Both the position numbers and the translations under genes were made by a program. Below, piece by piece: positions 8,896 to 16,936 of a stretch of DNA of 43,596 bases; the stretch's first letter is position 1; each line of letters opens with the position of its first letter. The stretch spans positions 1 through 43,596 of the forward strand of contig JAGVUJ010000315.1 in NCBI GenBank assembly GCA_019136325.1, in the 5' to 3' direction. The DNA comes from Deltaproteobacteria bacterium. GTDB taxonomy: Bacteria; Desulfobacterota; Syntrophia; Syntrophales; Smithellaceae. A model generated the notes under the pieces. That model was not told the origin of the DNA, searched no databases, and saw nothing but the letters and a program-made list of their open reading frames with translations.

Positions 8896-9018
8896 AAATA
8901 TTAATATTTTTATAGAGACGTACGATTATCCCCGACTCTGAGACGTCACGTCATTCCGGCGCAATAGAAATTGCTGTGAAGATACGTTTCGTTGCCTGAT
9001 TGGGCGATGCACAATATT

Positions 9019-9906
9019 TCAGGTCTTTGCTGTTTTGCCGTAGGAATTATCAGCCGGAGCTTCATCACGTCCTCTTTCGGCGATGACGATCCTGACGCCG
9101 GACTTTTCCCGGCGGGAGTATATGATCAGCGTGCGAACCAGGCTTTTTCTGAATTTTCCGGCGTCCGCTTCTTCCAGCAGTAAATCGATGGCGGCTCTGA
9201 GTGAAAACGGTTTGCTTCGGTAAGGTCGTTCGGAGATCAGCGCGTCCAGGGCATCCACGACGCCGATTAGCTGGGAATATTTGTTGAGCGTCTTAATGCC
9301 CATCGGATAACCGGAACCGTCAAGCCTTTCATGATGTTGAAAAGAAGAAAAAGAATATTTTTTATGATGCCTTCCGAAATAATAATGTAAAAGAATATAG
9401 CCAATCAGGGGATGAGAACTTAAAATCTGACGTTCCTGCAAAGTGATCGGCGTGGGTTTGTCCAGGATATCCAGCGGGATACGCGATTTGCCCAGATCGT
9501 GAAAAAGACTTAACAGGAGAGCCAGATCGTGCATGTATTTATTCTTCAGTGAATGATCAAAGGATACTTTGCTGGCAAGAATGGAGATGACCATGATGTG
9601 CCGATACGTATAAGGTGTCAGTTTTTTCATGTAGGCGAGTTCGGACATGATCAATTCCGGTATTTTGATTCGGGTTATCGACTGGATGATCTTTTGATTC
9701 ACTTCGGGTGGATAAAGAATGTGGACGTACCGTTTGTCCTTGAAGGTTTTGACGAGATCTTTCATCAGCCAGGTGTCTTTGATCGAGACATAATGAATTC
9801 TTCCCGCCAAACCGGCTATTCTGTTTAAAACGTTTTGGTTAATGATTTCACCGGCCTTGACCAGAAGTGTTTTGTCAATAGCATATAAATCATTTTCCAG
9901 TTTCAT
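9019..9906 (-). CDS. HD-GYP domain protein (probable c-di-GMP phosphodiesterase)
   Basis: A 295-residue protein. The first 95 residues are a variable N-terminal region. The rest is an HD-GYP domain: H103 in YRH, the HDLGK motif at 136-140, H165 in SSHPL, paired H191-H192, and the diagnostic HHERLDGSGYP (191-201), followed by DALDAL and the RPYR segment. All metal ligands expected of an active enzyme appear present. Such enzymes hydrolyse c-di-GMP to pGpG or GMP in the cytoplasm. No membrane or receiver domain is visible. It stands alone, convergent with the AsmA-like gene and divergent from the transporter. A GGAGA box lies about 10 bases before the ATG. Confidence 0.9.
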   Translation of the reverse strand: MKLENDLYAIDKTLLVKAGEIINQNVLNRIAGLAGRIHYVSIKDTWLMKDLVKTFKDKRYVHILYPPEVNQKIIQSITRIKIPELIMSELAYMKKLTPYTYRHIMVISILASKVSFDHSLKNKYMHDLALLLSLFHDLGKSRIPLDILDKPTPITLQERQILSSHPLIGYILLHYYFGRHHKKYSFSSFQHHERLDGSGYPMGIKTLNKYSQLIGVVDALDALISERPYRSKPFSLRAAIDLLLEEADAGKFRKSLVRTLIIYSRREKSGVRIVIAERGRDEAPADNSYGKTAKT

Positions 9907-9928
9907 GGGGTAATGTCTCCGATGAAGA

Positions 9929-9957
9929 TTCTTATTTTATTTATTTTTTTATGTCAA
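9929..9957 (-). promoter_or_regulatory. probable promoter of the HD-GYP gene
   Basis: On the minus strand a perfect TTGACA (plus positions 9952-9957) is followed after 17 AT-rich bases by TAAGAA (plus 9929-9934). The -10 is weak, but the position, 23 bases before the start codon, fits. Confidence 0.45.
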
Positions 9958-10007
9958 ATATTTTGACGGCATCTTTTTTTGCAATGGGAGGGTGGTTTTA
10001 AAAAAAA

Positions 10008-10036
10008 TTGATTTTAGGATTCAAGACAAGTATAAG
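10008..10036 (+). promoter_or_regulatory. sigma70-type promoter of the sodium symporter gene
   Basis: TTGATT (10008-10013), a 17-base spacer and TATAAG (10031-10036). The leader to ATG 10128 is about 85 bases. Confidence 0.6.
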
Positions 10037-10127
10037 ATTGCCGACACGATATAAAGCATGGAAAGAATTTATCGTTTCGAAAGAATGAAATGCATTCCTT
10101 GATGTACGGATAAAAGAGGGGACTACT

Positions 10128-11489
10128 ATGAATGATTTGAAAGGTGAGCGTGAGCAATGGGCAAGCCGCCTGGGATTTATTCTGGCGGCGGCTGGATCAG
10201 CCATCGGATTGGGCAACATCTGGCGGTTTCCCTACATGACGGGGGAAAACGGCGGAGCGGCGTTTATTGTGATTTACCTGCTGGCCGTTTTCTTACTCGG
10301 CTATCCTCTGATGGTCAATGAAACGGTGCTGGGACGGGCTTCTCAGCGTGATCCGGTCGGTGCGTTCAAAGCGATTGCTCCGGGGAGTCCGTGGTGGCTG
10401 GTCGGTGCGCTGGGCGTTTTCACCGGATTCATCATCCTCTCTTATTATATTGTCGTGGCGGGTTGGGCGCTTGCGTATATTTATAAAGTGGTTGTCGCGG
10501 TTTGCACTCCCGGAATCAACCATGAAGCGGTTTTTAAAAGCCACATCACCAGCCTTTGGGAACCCATTATCTGGGCGGCCGTATTTATGATTCTGACCAT
10601 CGGCATCATTGCCGCCGGCGTGGTCAACGGCATCCAGCGGTGGTCATTAATTCTTATGCCCGTCTTATTCCTGATCATGATTGTTTTGATTATTCGCTCC
10701 GTTACTCTGCCCGGCGCTTCAGCCGGCCTTGCTTATTACCTGAATCCTGATTTCAGCGAGGTGACCGGACGGACCGTCCTCGCCGCGCTGTCCCAGGCGT
10801 TTTTCTCTCTGAGTCTGGGCATGGGGGTTTTCATTACCTACGGAAGTTATCTCAAAGACCATGATGAAATTCCGTCCAGCACCGCGTGGGTGGTCGGATT
10901 GGATACCATGGTTGCGCTCATGGCGGGTTTTGCCATTTTTCCCGCCGTTTTCGCTTTGGGATTCCAACCGGGAGCGGGACCCGGGCTTGTCTTTATTACT
11001 TTGCCGGCTGTTTTTGCACAGATGCCCTTCGGCATCTTTTTTGGTGTATTATTTTTTATCTTACTGGCCATTGCCGCCTTGACGTCCGCCATTTCACTTC
11101 TGGAAGTTGTAACGGCCTGGCTGATTGACGAAAGAGGCTGGCCGAGAAAAAAAGCGGCGGCATTAATGGGATTAATCATGTTCATCGTCGGTCTTCCGGC
11201 TGCTCTGGGTTACAGCGTGTTGAGCGGTGTTTCATTTCCGGGTCTCGGAACGGATATCCTGGATACATATGACTGGTTTGCCAATTCCGTTTTCCTGCCG
11301 GTCGGCGGCTTGTTTGCGGCGATATTTACGGGGTATGTCTGGGGTACGGACAAAGCCATTGCCGAAGCAAACAGAGGGAAGACCGGTCTGTCGGTAGGGA
11401 AATTATGGAGCGTTCTCATCCGATATGTTGTTCCGCTGCTGATCATTGGAATTATGATCATGGGGATATATGATTCTTTCGGGAAGTAG
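10128..11489 (+). CDS. NSS/SNF-family sodium-dependent transporter
   Basis: A 453-residue membrane protein of the neurotransmitter:sodium symporter family (LeuT/MhsT-like), importing an amino acid or related solute with Na+. The N-terminus holds the family signature: W-A-S-R-LGFILAAAGSAIGLGNIW followed by RFPYMTGENGGAAF, which forms TM1 with its unwound substrate and sodium site. About eleven hydrophobic segments follow, including the GVFITYGSYL segment (TM6 region) and GLDTMVALMAGFAIFPAVF (TM7 region). The length suits bacterial members with 11 helices. ATG 10128 follows a GAGGGGAC ribosome-binding site. It stands alone, and its substrate is not predictable. Confidence 0.93.
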   Translation: MNDLKGEREQWASRLGFILAAAGSAIGLGNIWRFPYMTGENGGAAFIVIYLLAVFLLGYPLMVNETVLGRASQRDPVGAFKAIAPGSPWWLVGALGVFTGFIILSYYIVVAGWALAYIYKVVVAVCTPGINHEAVFKSHITSLWEPIIWAAVFMILTIGIIAAGVVNGIQRWSLILMPVLFLIMIVLIIRSVTLPGASAGLAYYLNPDFSEVTGRTVLAALSQAFFSLSLGMGVFITYGSYLKDHDEIPSSTAWVVGLDTMVALMAGFAIFPAVFALGFQPGAGPGLVFITLPAVFAQMPFGIFFGVLFFILLAIAALTSAISLLEVVTAWLIDERGWPRKKAAALMGLIMFIVGLPAALGYSVLSGVSFPGLGTDILDTYDWFANSVFLPVGGLFAAIFTGYVWGTDKAIAEANRGKTGLSVGKLWSVLIRYVVPLLIIGIMIMGIYDSFGK

Positions 11490-11554
11490 TCGGGGCGCAA
11501 GAGAATCATCGGGTGGATATTATTTTAAATTAACGTAATGGGTAAAACGGTGTG

Positions 11555-11603
11555 AAAAAACGCGTGAAGAAAGAAAATGAAAAAGATTTTACTTCCTTCA
11601 CGC
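11555..11603 (-). terminator. intrinsic terminator of the biotin carrier gene
   Basis: Read on the minus strand, GCGTGAAGGAAG pairs with CTTTCTTCACGC (plus 11592-11603 with 11562-11573; 12 positions, one mismatch) and is followed by six T (plus 11555-11560). It begins about 12 bases past the stop codon. Confidence 0.7.
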
Positions 11604-11614
11604 ACGGTTGTTGA

Positions 11615-11830
11615 TCATTCAAGAATCATTAATGTCTGGTCCGTTTTTACAGAGTCGCCTTCTTTGACCTGTATGTCTTTGACCACACCGTCGGCCGGGG
11701 CATACACGGGGATTTCCATTTTCATCGCATCCATGATGATAACTTCGTCTTCTTCCTTAACCTGATCGCCGACATGAACAACAATGCTGATGATTTTTCC
11801 GGTCATGGGGGCCTTGATTTCCGTACTCAT
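11615..11830 (-). CDS. free-standing biotin/lipoyl carrier protein (BCCP-like)
   Basis: The 71-residue protein is a bare biotinyl domain. It has the biotin-acceptor lysine in DAMKMEIP (the usual motif is EAMKM), an N-terminal KAPMTGKI strand, and the mirrored APADGVVKDIQVKEGD repeat. It would carry CO2 on biotin between the active sites of an acyl-CoA carboxylase or a sodium-pumping decarboxylase. No carboxylase, transcarboxylase or biotin ligase lies in the window, so its partner is elsewhere. The absence of the usual Ala/Pro linker and N-terminal domain makes it like gamma subunits of decarboxylases or the short acyl-CoA carboxylase carriers of syntrophs. An AGGAGA ribosome-binding site precedes the ATG. 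Confidence 0.9.
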   Translation of the reverse strand: MSTEIKAPMTGKIISIVVHVGDQVKEEDEVIIMDAMKMEIPVYAPADGVVKDIQVKEGDSVKTDQTLMILE

Positions 11831-11918
11831 TTTTGCGAATCTCCTTCCTGATTATTTGTATCATTCGAGTCGTTTTTTTGAACTAATATCCAAATTATAA
11901 AATAAGGTCAATAGATTT

Positions 11919-11946
11919 ATAACGTTTCCAAGTCGTTATTTTTTTA
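11919..11946. promoter_or_regulatory. inverted repeat upstream of the tungstate operon
   Basis: ATAACG (11919-11924) and CGTTAT (11934-11939) form a perfect 6-base inverted repeat around a 9-base centre, followed by a run of T. It could be an operator for a ModE/TunR-type oxyanion regulator or a weak hairpin. It lies about 160 bases before the first binding-protein gene. No Moco/Tuco-like RNA pattern was recognised here. Confidence 0.3.
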
Positions 11947-12100
11947 GTCATTCTAAGGATAAGGAGATAATTTTCTTGAATTTTAATACTATATCATTTA
12001 TGACATTACCCATATATACAATAGAAGGCAAGGATTGTTTAATATTAAATATTGAAGTGTTTTTTATATTAAAGCAGCTTAAAAAAGGAGGGTTAGGGAA

Positions 12101-12955
12101 ATGAGAATTTTTATTGGGAAAATAACGGTCTTGTTGATTTTGATATGGTCATCTCTGGCGCTGGCCGCCGACGGGGATAAGTTCATATTCTTATCCAGCA
12201 CCATCGGTCCGATCGATGCCGGTATCGTCAGCATCCTGGAAGATCAGTTTGAAAATGAAACAGGCATCAGAGTGCGTCATGTCGGAGCCGGCACAGGAGC
12301 GGCGCTGGATATCGCCAAAAAATGCAACATCGATCTGGTCATGGTTCATGCCAAGTCCCTGGAAGAAAAATTCATTGCGGACGGTTTCGGCACCGAAAGA
12401 ATTCCCCTGATGTATAATGATTTTGTCATTGTCGGACCGGCTGCGGATCCGGCGGGCATCCGGGGAACAAAAACAGCCGCGGAAGCCTTGAAGAAAATCA
12501 AGGACAAAGGTTCCTTGTTTATCAGCCGCGGTGACAAGTCGGGGACGCATGTGGCGGAAATGGAACTCTGGGCAAAAGCGGCCATCAAACCTGAGGGTTC
12601 GTGGTATTCCGTTTACGACAAGGGCGCGGAAGGCAATGCCCCCACATTAAAATATACCGATCAGAAAGAAGCTTATACCGTCATTGACCGGGCGACATAT
12701 CTCTCGCTGAAAGACCAGATTAAACTGGCGATTCTGGCCGAAGGCGATGAAGCTCTTTTAAATTTTATTTCTCTGATACCGGTCAATCCGGCAAAATGTT
12801 CCAAAATCAATACAACGGACACCAAAGCGTTTATCGCTTGGCTGACGTCGCCATCCAAGGGGCAATTGATTATTCGCGATTTCGGCAAGGACAAATTCGG
12901 TTCACCGCTTTTCTTCCCCAACTCTGTCGAATGGCAGAAAGCCAACAAAAAATAA
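12101..12955 (+). CDS. TupA-like periplasmic binding protein, divergent paralogue
   Basis: A 284-residue exported protein with a clear signal peptide (hydrophobic core, then LALAADG, cleavage after ALA). It aligns along its length with the TupA homologue that follows: DLVMVHAKSLEEKFIADGFG, NDFVIVGPAADPAGIRG, LFISRGDKSGTHVAE, YTVIDRATYLSLK and the C-terminal FGSPLFFPNS. The SRGDxSGTH anion-binding loop is intact. The N-terminal TTTST motif of tungstate/molybdate binders is replaced by LSSTIGP, so anion affinity or selectivity may differ. It is the first gene of the operon, with a strong AAAGGAGGG ribosome-binding site and 29 bases before the next gene. It may bind a second oxyanion or be a low-affinity tungstate receptor. 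Confidence 0.85.
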   Translation: MRIFIGKITVLLILIWSSLALAADGDKFIFLSSTIGPIDAGIVSILEDQFENETGIRVRHVGAGTGAALDIAKKCNIDLVMVHAKSLEEKFIADGFGTERIPLMYNDFVIVGPAADPAGIRGTKTAAEALKKIKDKGSLFISRGDKSGTHVAEMELWAKAAIKPEGSWYSVYDKGAEGNAPTLKYTDQKEAYTVIDRATYLSLKDQIKLAILAEGDEALLNFISLIPVNPAKCSKINTTDTKAFIAWLTSPSKGQLIIRDFGKDKFGSPLFFPNSVEWQKANKK

Positions 12956-12984
12956 AAATTCATTTTATATAAAGGAGTGATATC

Positions 12985-13851
12985 ATGAAATTTATCAGAA
13001 GCAGTAAAATTATCATCACATTAATGATTGCGGCGCTGATCGTCGTATTCGGAGGAACAAGTGTTTTTGCGGCGCCCAAGCAGAAAAATATTATTCTGGC
13101 AACCACCACCAGCACGCAGGATACCGGTTTGCTGGATGTTCTGATTCCCATTTTCGAAAAACAGACCGGTTATTTTGTGAAAACCATTGCCGTCGGTTCC
13201 GGCCAGGCGATGAAGATGGGGGAAAAGGGTGAAGCGGATGTCATGCTGGTTCATTCACCGGATGCGGAGAAAAAATTCATAGCCGACGGTTTCGGTTTGA
13301 ACCGGCAACTGGTGATGCACAATGATTTTATTATTGTCGGACCGGGAACGGATCCGGCTAAAGTTAAGGGTGTCAAGTCTTCCGCTGAAGCCATGAAGCT
13401 GATTGCCAAATCGGGAAGTTTGTTCTTGTCTCGCGGTGATAATTCCGGAACGCATGCCAAAGAAAAAACCCTGTGGAAAAAATCTGAAATTACGCCTGCC
13501 GGTCAGAAATGGTATCAGGAAACCGGACTGGGCATGGGGCAAACCCTGAACGTTGCCGCCGAGAAAAAAGGCTATACCCTGGCGGATCGCGGAACTTACC
13601 TGGCTCTGAAAAAAAATTTGGGTCTGGATATTCTGGTGGAAGGCGATGCCGCCCTGCTGAATATTTATCACGTGATTGAAGTCAACAGCGCCAAATGGCC
13701 CAAAGCCAACGCCGATGGCGCCAAAGCGTTTGCCGCTTTCATGGTGTCCAAAACCACCCAGGATATTATCAAAACATTCGGTGTGGATAAATACGGTTCT
13801 CCGCTGTTTTTCCCGGATGCCGGAAAGAAAGTCGACGATTTGGGAAAATAA
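12985..13851 (+). CDS. tupA: tungstate ABC transporter, periplasmic binding protein TupA
   Basis: A 288-residue exported protein with an N-terminal signal peptide ending near VFAAPK. The mature protein starts with the oxyanion-binding motif LATTTSTQDTGLLD. It continues with GSGQAMKMGEKGEADVMLVHSP, FIIVGPGTDPAKVKG, LFLSRGDNSGTH and FGVDKYGSPLFFPDAG, the conserved run of TupA proteins. It captures tungstate in the periplasm for the TupB/TupC transporter. An AAAGGAGTGAT ribosome-binding site precedes ATG 12985. The assignment to tungstate over molybdate follows the TupA family type and the two tungsten-type AOR enzymes in the window. Confidence 0.92.
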   Translation: MKFIRSSKIIITLMIAALIVVFGGTSVFAAPKQKNIILATTTSTQDTGLLDVLIPIFEKQTGYFVKTIAVGSGQAMKMGEKGEADVMLVHSPDAEKKFIADGFGLNRQLVMHNDFIIVGPGTDPAKVKGVKSSAEAMKLIAKSGSLFLSRGDNSGTHAKEKTLWKKSEITPAGQKWYQETGLGMGQTLNVAAEKKGYTLADRGTYLALKKNLGLDILVEGDAALLNIYHVIEVNSAKWPKANADGAKAFAAFMVSKTTQDIIKTFGVDKYGSPLFFPDAGKKVDDLGK

Positions 13852-13881
13852 TCTGTGTAAAGGCACGAGGATTTTTTTTAA

Positions 13882-14580
13882 GTGGAATTATTTATTCAGG
13901 GGATCGTTAAAGCTTTTGAATTACTCATGACTTTTGATCCCGAAGTTCTGGGAATCACGTGGCTGTCGCTGAAAATATCAGGGACAGCCACGTTTATCAG
14001 TCTTTTCATCGGTGTTTCCATCGGCACGATCGTCGCCCTCAATAATTTTTTTGGAAAGAGATTTGTCATCAGTTTGATCAATACAGGTATGGGGTTGCCG
14101 CCCGTGGTTGTTGGTCTTTTCGTCACGATGCTGATCTGGCGCAGCGGTCCTTTCGGATTTCTGGAAATTCTTTATACACCCTATGCCATGATTATCGCGC
14201 AGGCGATTATTGCCACTCCGATTGTTATGGGCATCTCGCTGGCCTCCATTCAAAATTTGCCGCCGAACCTCCGTCTGCAGATCCTGTCCCTGGGGGCGAG
14301 CCGTTTGCAGATGGTGTGGATATTGATCAAAGAGGCGCGATTACCGCTGTTGGCGGCGGTCATGGCCGGATTCGGAGGCGTGATTTCCGAAGTGGGCGCC
14401 TCCATTATGGTCGGTGGTAACATCAAGGGCTATTCCCGCGTACTGACCACCGCCACGGTTATGGAAACGGGCAAGGGAAATTTTGATATCGCCATCGCTC
14501 TGGGCATTATTCTGCTGATTCTCGCGTTTATTATTAATGCCCTGCTCACACAAATTCAGCAAAGGCAGCGTCCTCGATGA
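13882..14580 (+). CDS. tupB: tungstate ABC transporter permease TupB
   Basis: A 232-residue inner-membrane permease with five to six hydrophobic segments. It holds the coupling-helix EAA-type loop (SLGASRLQMVWILIKEARLP) that contacts the ATPase, then the family run AAVMAGFGGVISEVGASIMV and GGNIKGYSRVLTTATVMETG. The start is GTG 13882 with a GAGGA box upstream. It lies 30 bases after tupA and overlaps tupC by four bases (ATGA), so the genes are translationally coupled. Confidence 0.93.
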   Translation: MELFIQGIVKAFELLMTFDPEVLGITWLSLKISGTATFISLFIGVSIGTIVALNNFFGKRFVISLINTGMGLPPVVVGLFVTMLIWRSGPFGFLEILYTPYAMIIAQAIIATPIVMGISLASIQNLPPNLRLQILSLGASRLQMVWILIKEARLPLLAAVMAGFGGVISEVGASIMVGGNIKGYSRVLTTATVMETGKGNFDIAIALGIILLILAFIINALLTQIQQRQRPR

Positions 14581-15677
14581 ATCAGAACGTCATGATAAAC
14601 GTGGAAAATATTGTTCTGCGGCGGGGCGGTGTCGTTGTCCTGGATATTCCCGAATTCCACGTGCAGCCGGGAAGAATCCTGGCGCTAATCGGTCCTAACG
14701 GCGCGGGCAAGTCGACGCTGCTTTTAATGATGGCGGGATTGCTCAAACCGCAGCAGGGGAAAATTTATTTTCAGGGAAAGGCCGTGGAGAACAGGGCGGA
14801 TCTGGATTTCCTGCGCCGGAATGTGTCGGTGGTTTTTCAGGAACCGCTGCTTCTGAACAGCAATGTTTTTGATAACGTCGCCCTGGGGCTGAAGTTTCGG
14901 AATGTCGGTCGCGAAGAGATAAGAAGCAGGGTTCAAAAATCTCTGGAATCTTTTGGCATCAGTCATCTGGAAAAACGATCCGCGCGGACGCTTTCCGGCG
15001 GAGAAGCCAAAAGAGTGTCACTGGCGCGCGCGCTGGCCATCGAACCGCAGGCGCTTCTGCTGGACGAGGCGTTTAATTCGCTTGATCCGCCGTCGCGGGA
15101 AACCATCATTGAGGATTTAAAGCAGATTCTGGAGGAAACAAAGATGACGGCCGTACTGGCGCTGCATGACCGGGAGGAAACGCTGCGCCTGGCGCAGGAT
15201 GTCTGTGTCATGCATGCCGGCAGCATTGTGCAAAGCGGCTCCACCGCACGGATCTTCAATCAGCCGGATTCGGAATTTGTGGCGGGTTTTGTCGGAACGG
15301 AAACGATTCTGGAAGGAATGGTGAGCAGTTGTTCTGAAGGCAACATCATTGTCTCGGTTTATGGAAAAGAAATCAAAGCCGTGGGCGATTGCTCTATCGG
15401 GCAAAAAGTATACTGCTGCCTGCGGCCGGAGAATGTTACCGTCTCCAATAAGGCGCCGGAAGAAGTCAGCGCTCGTAATCTATTCGAAGCCAAGGTAACC
15501 AAAATCATCCCTCAGGGATTCTTCAACAAACTGATTCTTGACTGTGGGTTCCCGATTGTAGCATACATAACCGTGCCGTCATCCGAGGATCTGGGCATAA
15601 AATCCGGTGCGAACGTGCTGGCCTCTTTTAAGGCTACGTCGGTGCATATCATTCGCCGGGAGAGAGGGATGACGTAA
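14577..15677 (+). CDS. tupC: tungstate ABC transporter ATP-binding protein TupC
   Basis: A 366-residue ATPase. Walker A GPNGAGKST is at 39-47, Q-loop FQEP near 88, signature LSGGE at 139-143, Walker B LLLDE at 160-164, and the switch His lies in LHDREE. The C-terminal third (about 245-366) is a TOBE/molybdate-binding-like domain (CLRPENVTVSNK, then FEAKVTKIIPQGFFNKLILDCGFP). It may sense cytoplasmic oxyanion and trans-inhibit uptake, as in ModC. It is the last gene of the operon, and no clear terminator follows. Confidence 0.92.
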   Translation: MNQNVMINVENIVLRRGGVVVLDIPEFHVQPGRILALIGPNGAGKSTLLLMMAGLLKPQQGKIYFQGKAVENRADLDFLRRNVSVVFQEPLLLNSNVFDNVALGLKFRNVGREEIRSRVQKSLESFGISHLEKRSARTLSGGEAKRVSLARALAIEPQALLLDEAFNSLDPPSRETIIEDLKQILEETKMTAVLALHDREETLRLAQDVCVMHAGSIVQSGSTARIFNQPDSEFVAGFVGTETILEGMVSSCSEGNIIVSVYGKEIKAVGDCSIGQKVYCCLRPENVTVSNKAPEEVSARNLFEAKVTKIIPQGFFNKLILDCGFPIVAYITVPSSEDLGIKSGANVLASFKATSVHIIRRERGMT

Positions 15678-15729
15678 AATCTTCCCTAAACCTGCTTTTC
15701 AATCTTGCCGATTTATTCAACATTTCAAT

Positions 15730-15758
15730 TTGCAATATGAAAAAATTACATATAGAAT
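15730..15758 (+). promoter_or_regulatory. probable promoter of the ankyrin-repeat gene
   Basis: TTGCAA (15730-15735), a 17-base spacer and TAGAAT (15753-15758). The leader to ATG 15809 is about 45 bases. Confidence 0.45.
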
Positions 15759-15808
15759 AAAATAGTGTCATGCATCCATTTTATTCTTGTAGAAAGGGGG
15801 ATAATTAT

Positions 15809-16261
15809 ATGAACGCGATTTTCATTATAGTATGTGCAATTATCATAGGATTTATAATTTGGAAAATGAAACAGTCCTGCTGGCACAAAGGTATCGCTGT
15901 GGGTGATACCGCTCTTATTAAACGCCTACTTGATGAGGGAGCGGACATCAATGCAAAAGATGAAGGTCTGACTTTGCTGATGAAGGCCGCCACGGAGGGT
16001 TATGTAAGAACCGCTAAATTACTCGTTGATAAAGGGGCTGATATTGATGTTAAAACGAATGAAGGAAATACGGCCCTCATGTATGCGGCAATGGCCGGAT
16101 ACGCAAAAATTGCCGAATTGCTTATCAATGCAGGGGTGAATGTTAAGGCAAAAAATAATATGGGTTGGACCGCGGAAATGTATGCTAATGATAAAGGTTA
16201 CGCAAGCATTGCCCAGATTATTGGAGGAGGGGCCGCCCCCGTTGAACCTGAACGAAAATAG
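15809..16261 (+). CDS. membrane-anchored ankyrin-repeat protein
   Basis: About 150 residues. An N-terminal membrane helix (MNAIFIIVCAIIIGFIIW) is followed by four ankyrin repeats: DTALIKRLLDEGADINAKDE, LTLLMKAATEGYVRTAKLL, NTALMYAAMAGYAKIAELL and a degenerate last one. I chose ATG 15809 because an AAAGGGGG ribosome-binding site lies about 11 bases upstream and the protein then begins at the membrane helix. The frame is open back to ATG 15770. It is likely a protein-binding module held at the membrane. Partner and function are unknown. Confidence 0.82.
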   Translation: MNAIFIIVCAIIIGFIIWKMKQSCWHKGIAVGDTALIKRLLDEGADINAKDEGLTLLMKAATEGYVRTAKLLVDKGADIDVKTNEGNTALMYAAMAGYAKIAELLINAGVNVKAKNNMGWTAEMYANDKGYASIAQIIGGGAAPVEPERK

Positions 16262-16473
16262 TGTCCGAGATACCGCATTACTTTCTGTTGTTAAGGATTG
16301 TTTTAACGGAGTCTCTGTCAACGATTCGATCTTGAATTTATAAAATTTACAGCGGTGAATTATAAAATAGCTCCAGTCAATATGGCCGAGAGGAAGCGAA
16401 TATTTTTAATTACGACAGTTACCTGAAAAAAATCACAACAGGTCAAAGAGGACTCAATCCGTTCCTGGATTAC

Positions 16474-16824
16474 ATGGGAATAAAGTTGATTGAACTGAAG
16501 GACGGTTACGCCCGGTTCCGTATGGCGGTTTGTCCCGAGTACCTGCAGGGGGCGAAAACCATGCAGGGGGGATTGATTGTAGCGCTGGCGGATGAGGCAA
16601 TCGCTCACGCAATGATGACCCAATTGAATCCCGAGGAAGGTCTAACCACGATTGAACTTAAAAGTAATTTCCTGGCCGGTGTTAGCGACGGAGAGCTCGT
16701 TGCCACCGCAACAGTATTTAAGAAGGGACAGAGTCTGATGATCGGAGATTGTCTGGTCACCGATCAGCAGGAAAAAAATATCTGCCGTGTTTCTGCAACA
16801 TTTCTTCTTTTAAGAAAAATTTAA
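16474..16824 (+). CDS. PaaI-type hotdog thioesterase (5' end disrupted or mis-assembled)
   Basis: The 116-residue frame from ATG 16474 carries the hotdog signature MQGGLIVALADEAIAHAMM (usually HGG, here QGG), then TIELKSNFLAG and the C-terminal CRVSATFLLL. Members hydrolyse acyl-CoA or aryl-CoA thioesters. The conserved family N-terminus (NPFLDYMGIKLIEL) starts before this ATG. The frame stays open to 16366 without ATG, GTG or TTG. A second frame gives ATG 16382 (MAERKRI); adding one T to the T run at 16403-16407 joins it to NYDSYLKKI and makes a normal 147-residue protein. I therefore suspect a one-base deletion at 16403-16407. The usual catalytic-loop His is replaced by Gln, so activity is uncertain. 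Confidence 0.8.
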   Translation: MGIKLIELKDGYARFRMAVCPEYLQGAKTMQGGLIVALADEAIAHAMMTQLNPEEGLTTIELKSNFLAGVSDGELVATATVFKKGQSLMIGDCLVTDQQEKNICRVSATFLLLRKI

Positions 16825-16936
16825 AGCAATTAAGTGCTTATCCCTTTTGCATATCCTTATTGACTCCCGGTCTTAAATTTGCTAAGTCAACGTCAGATTA
16901 TGCATTCTAGGTGTATTTAGAATCAGGATATTTTAA

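Noticed and set aside
8896..9018. Possible terminator between the AsmA-like and HD-GYP genes
   Set aside because: Only a weak all-AT palindrome (AAAATATTAATATTTT) follows the stop codon, which is too unstable to call.
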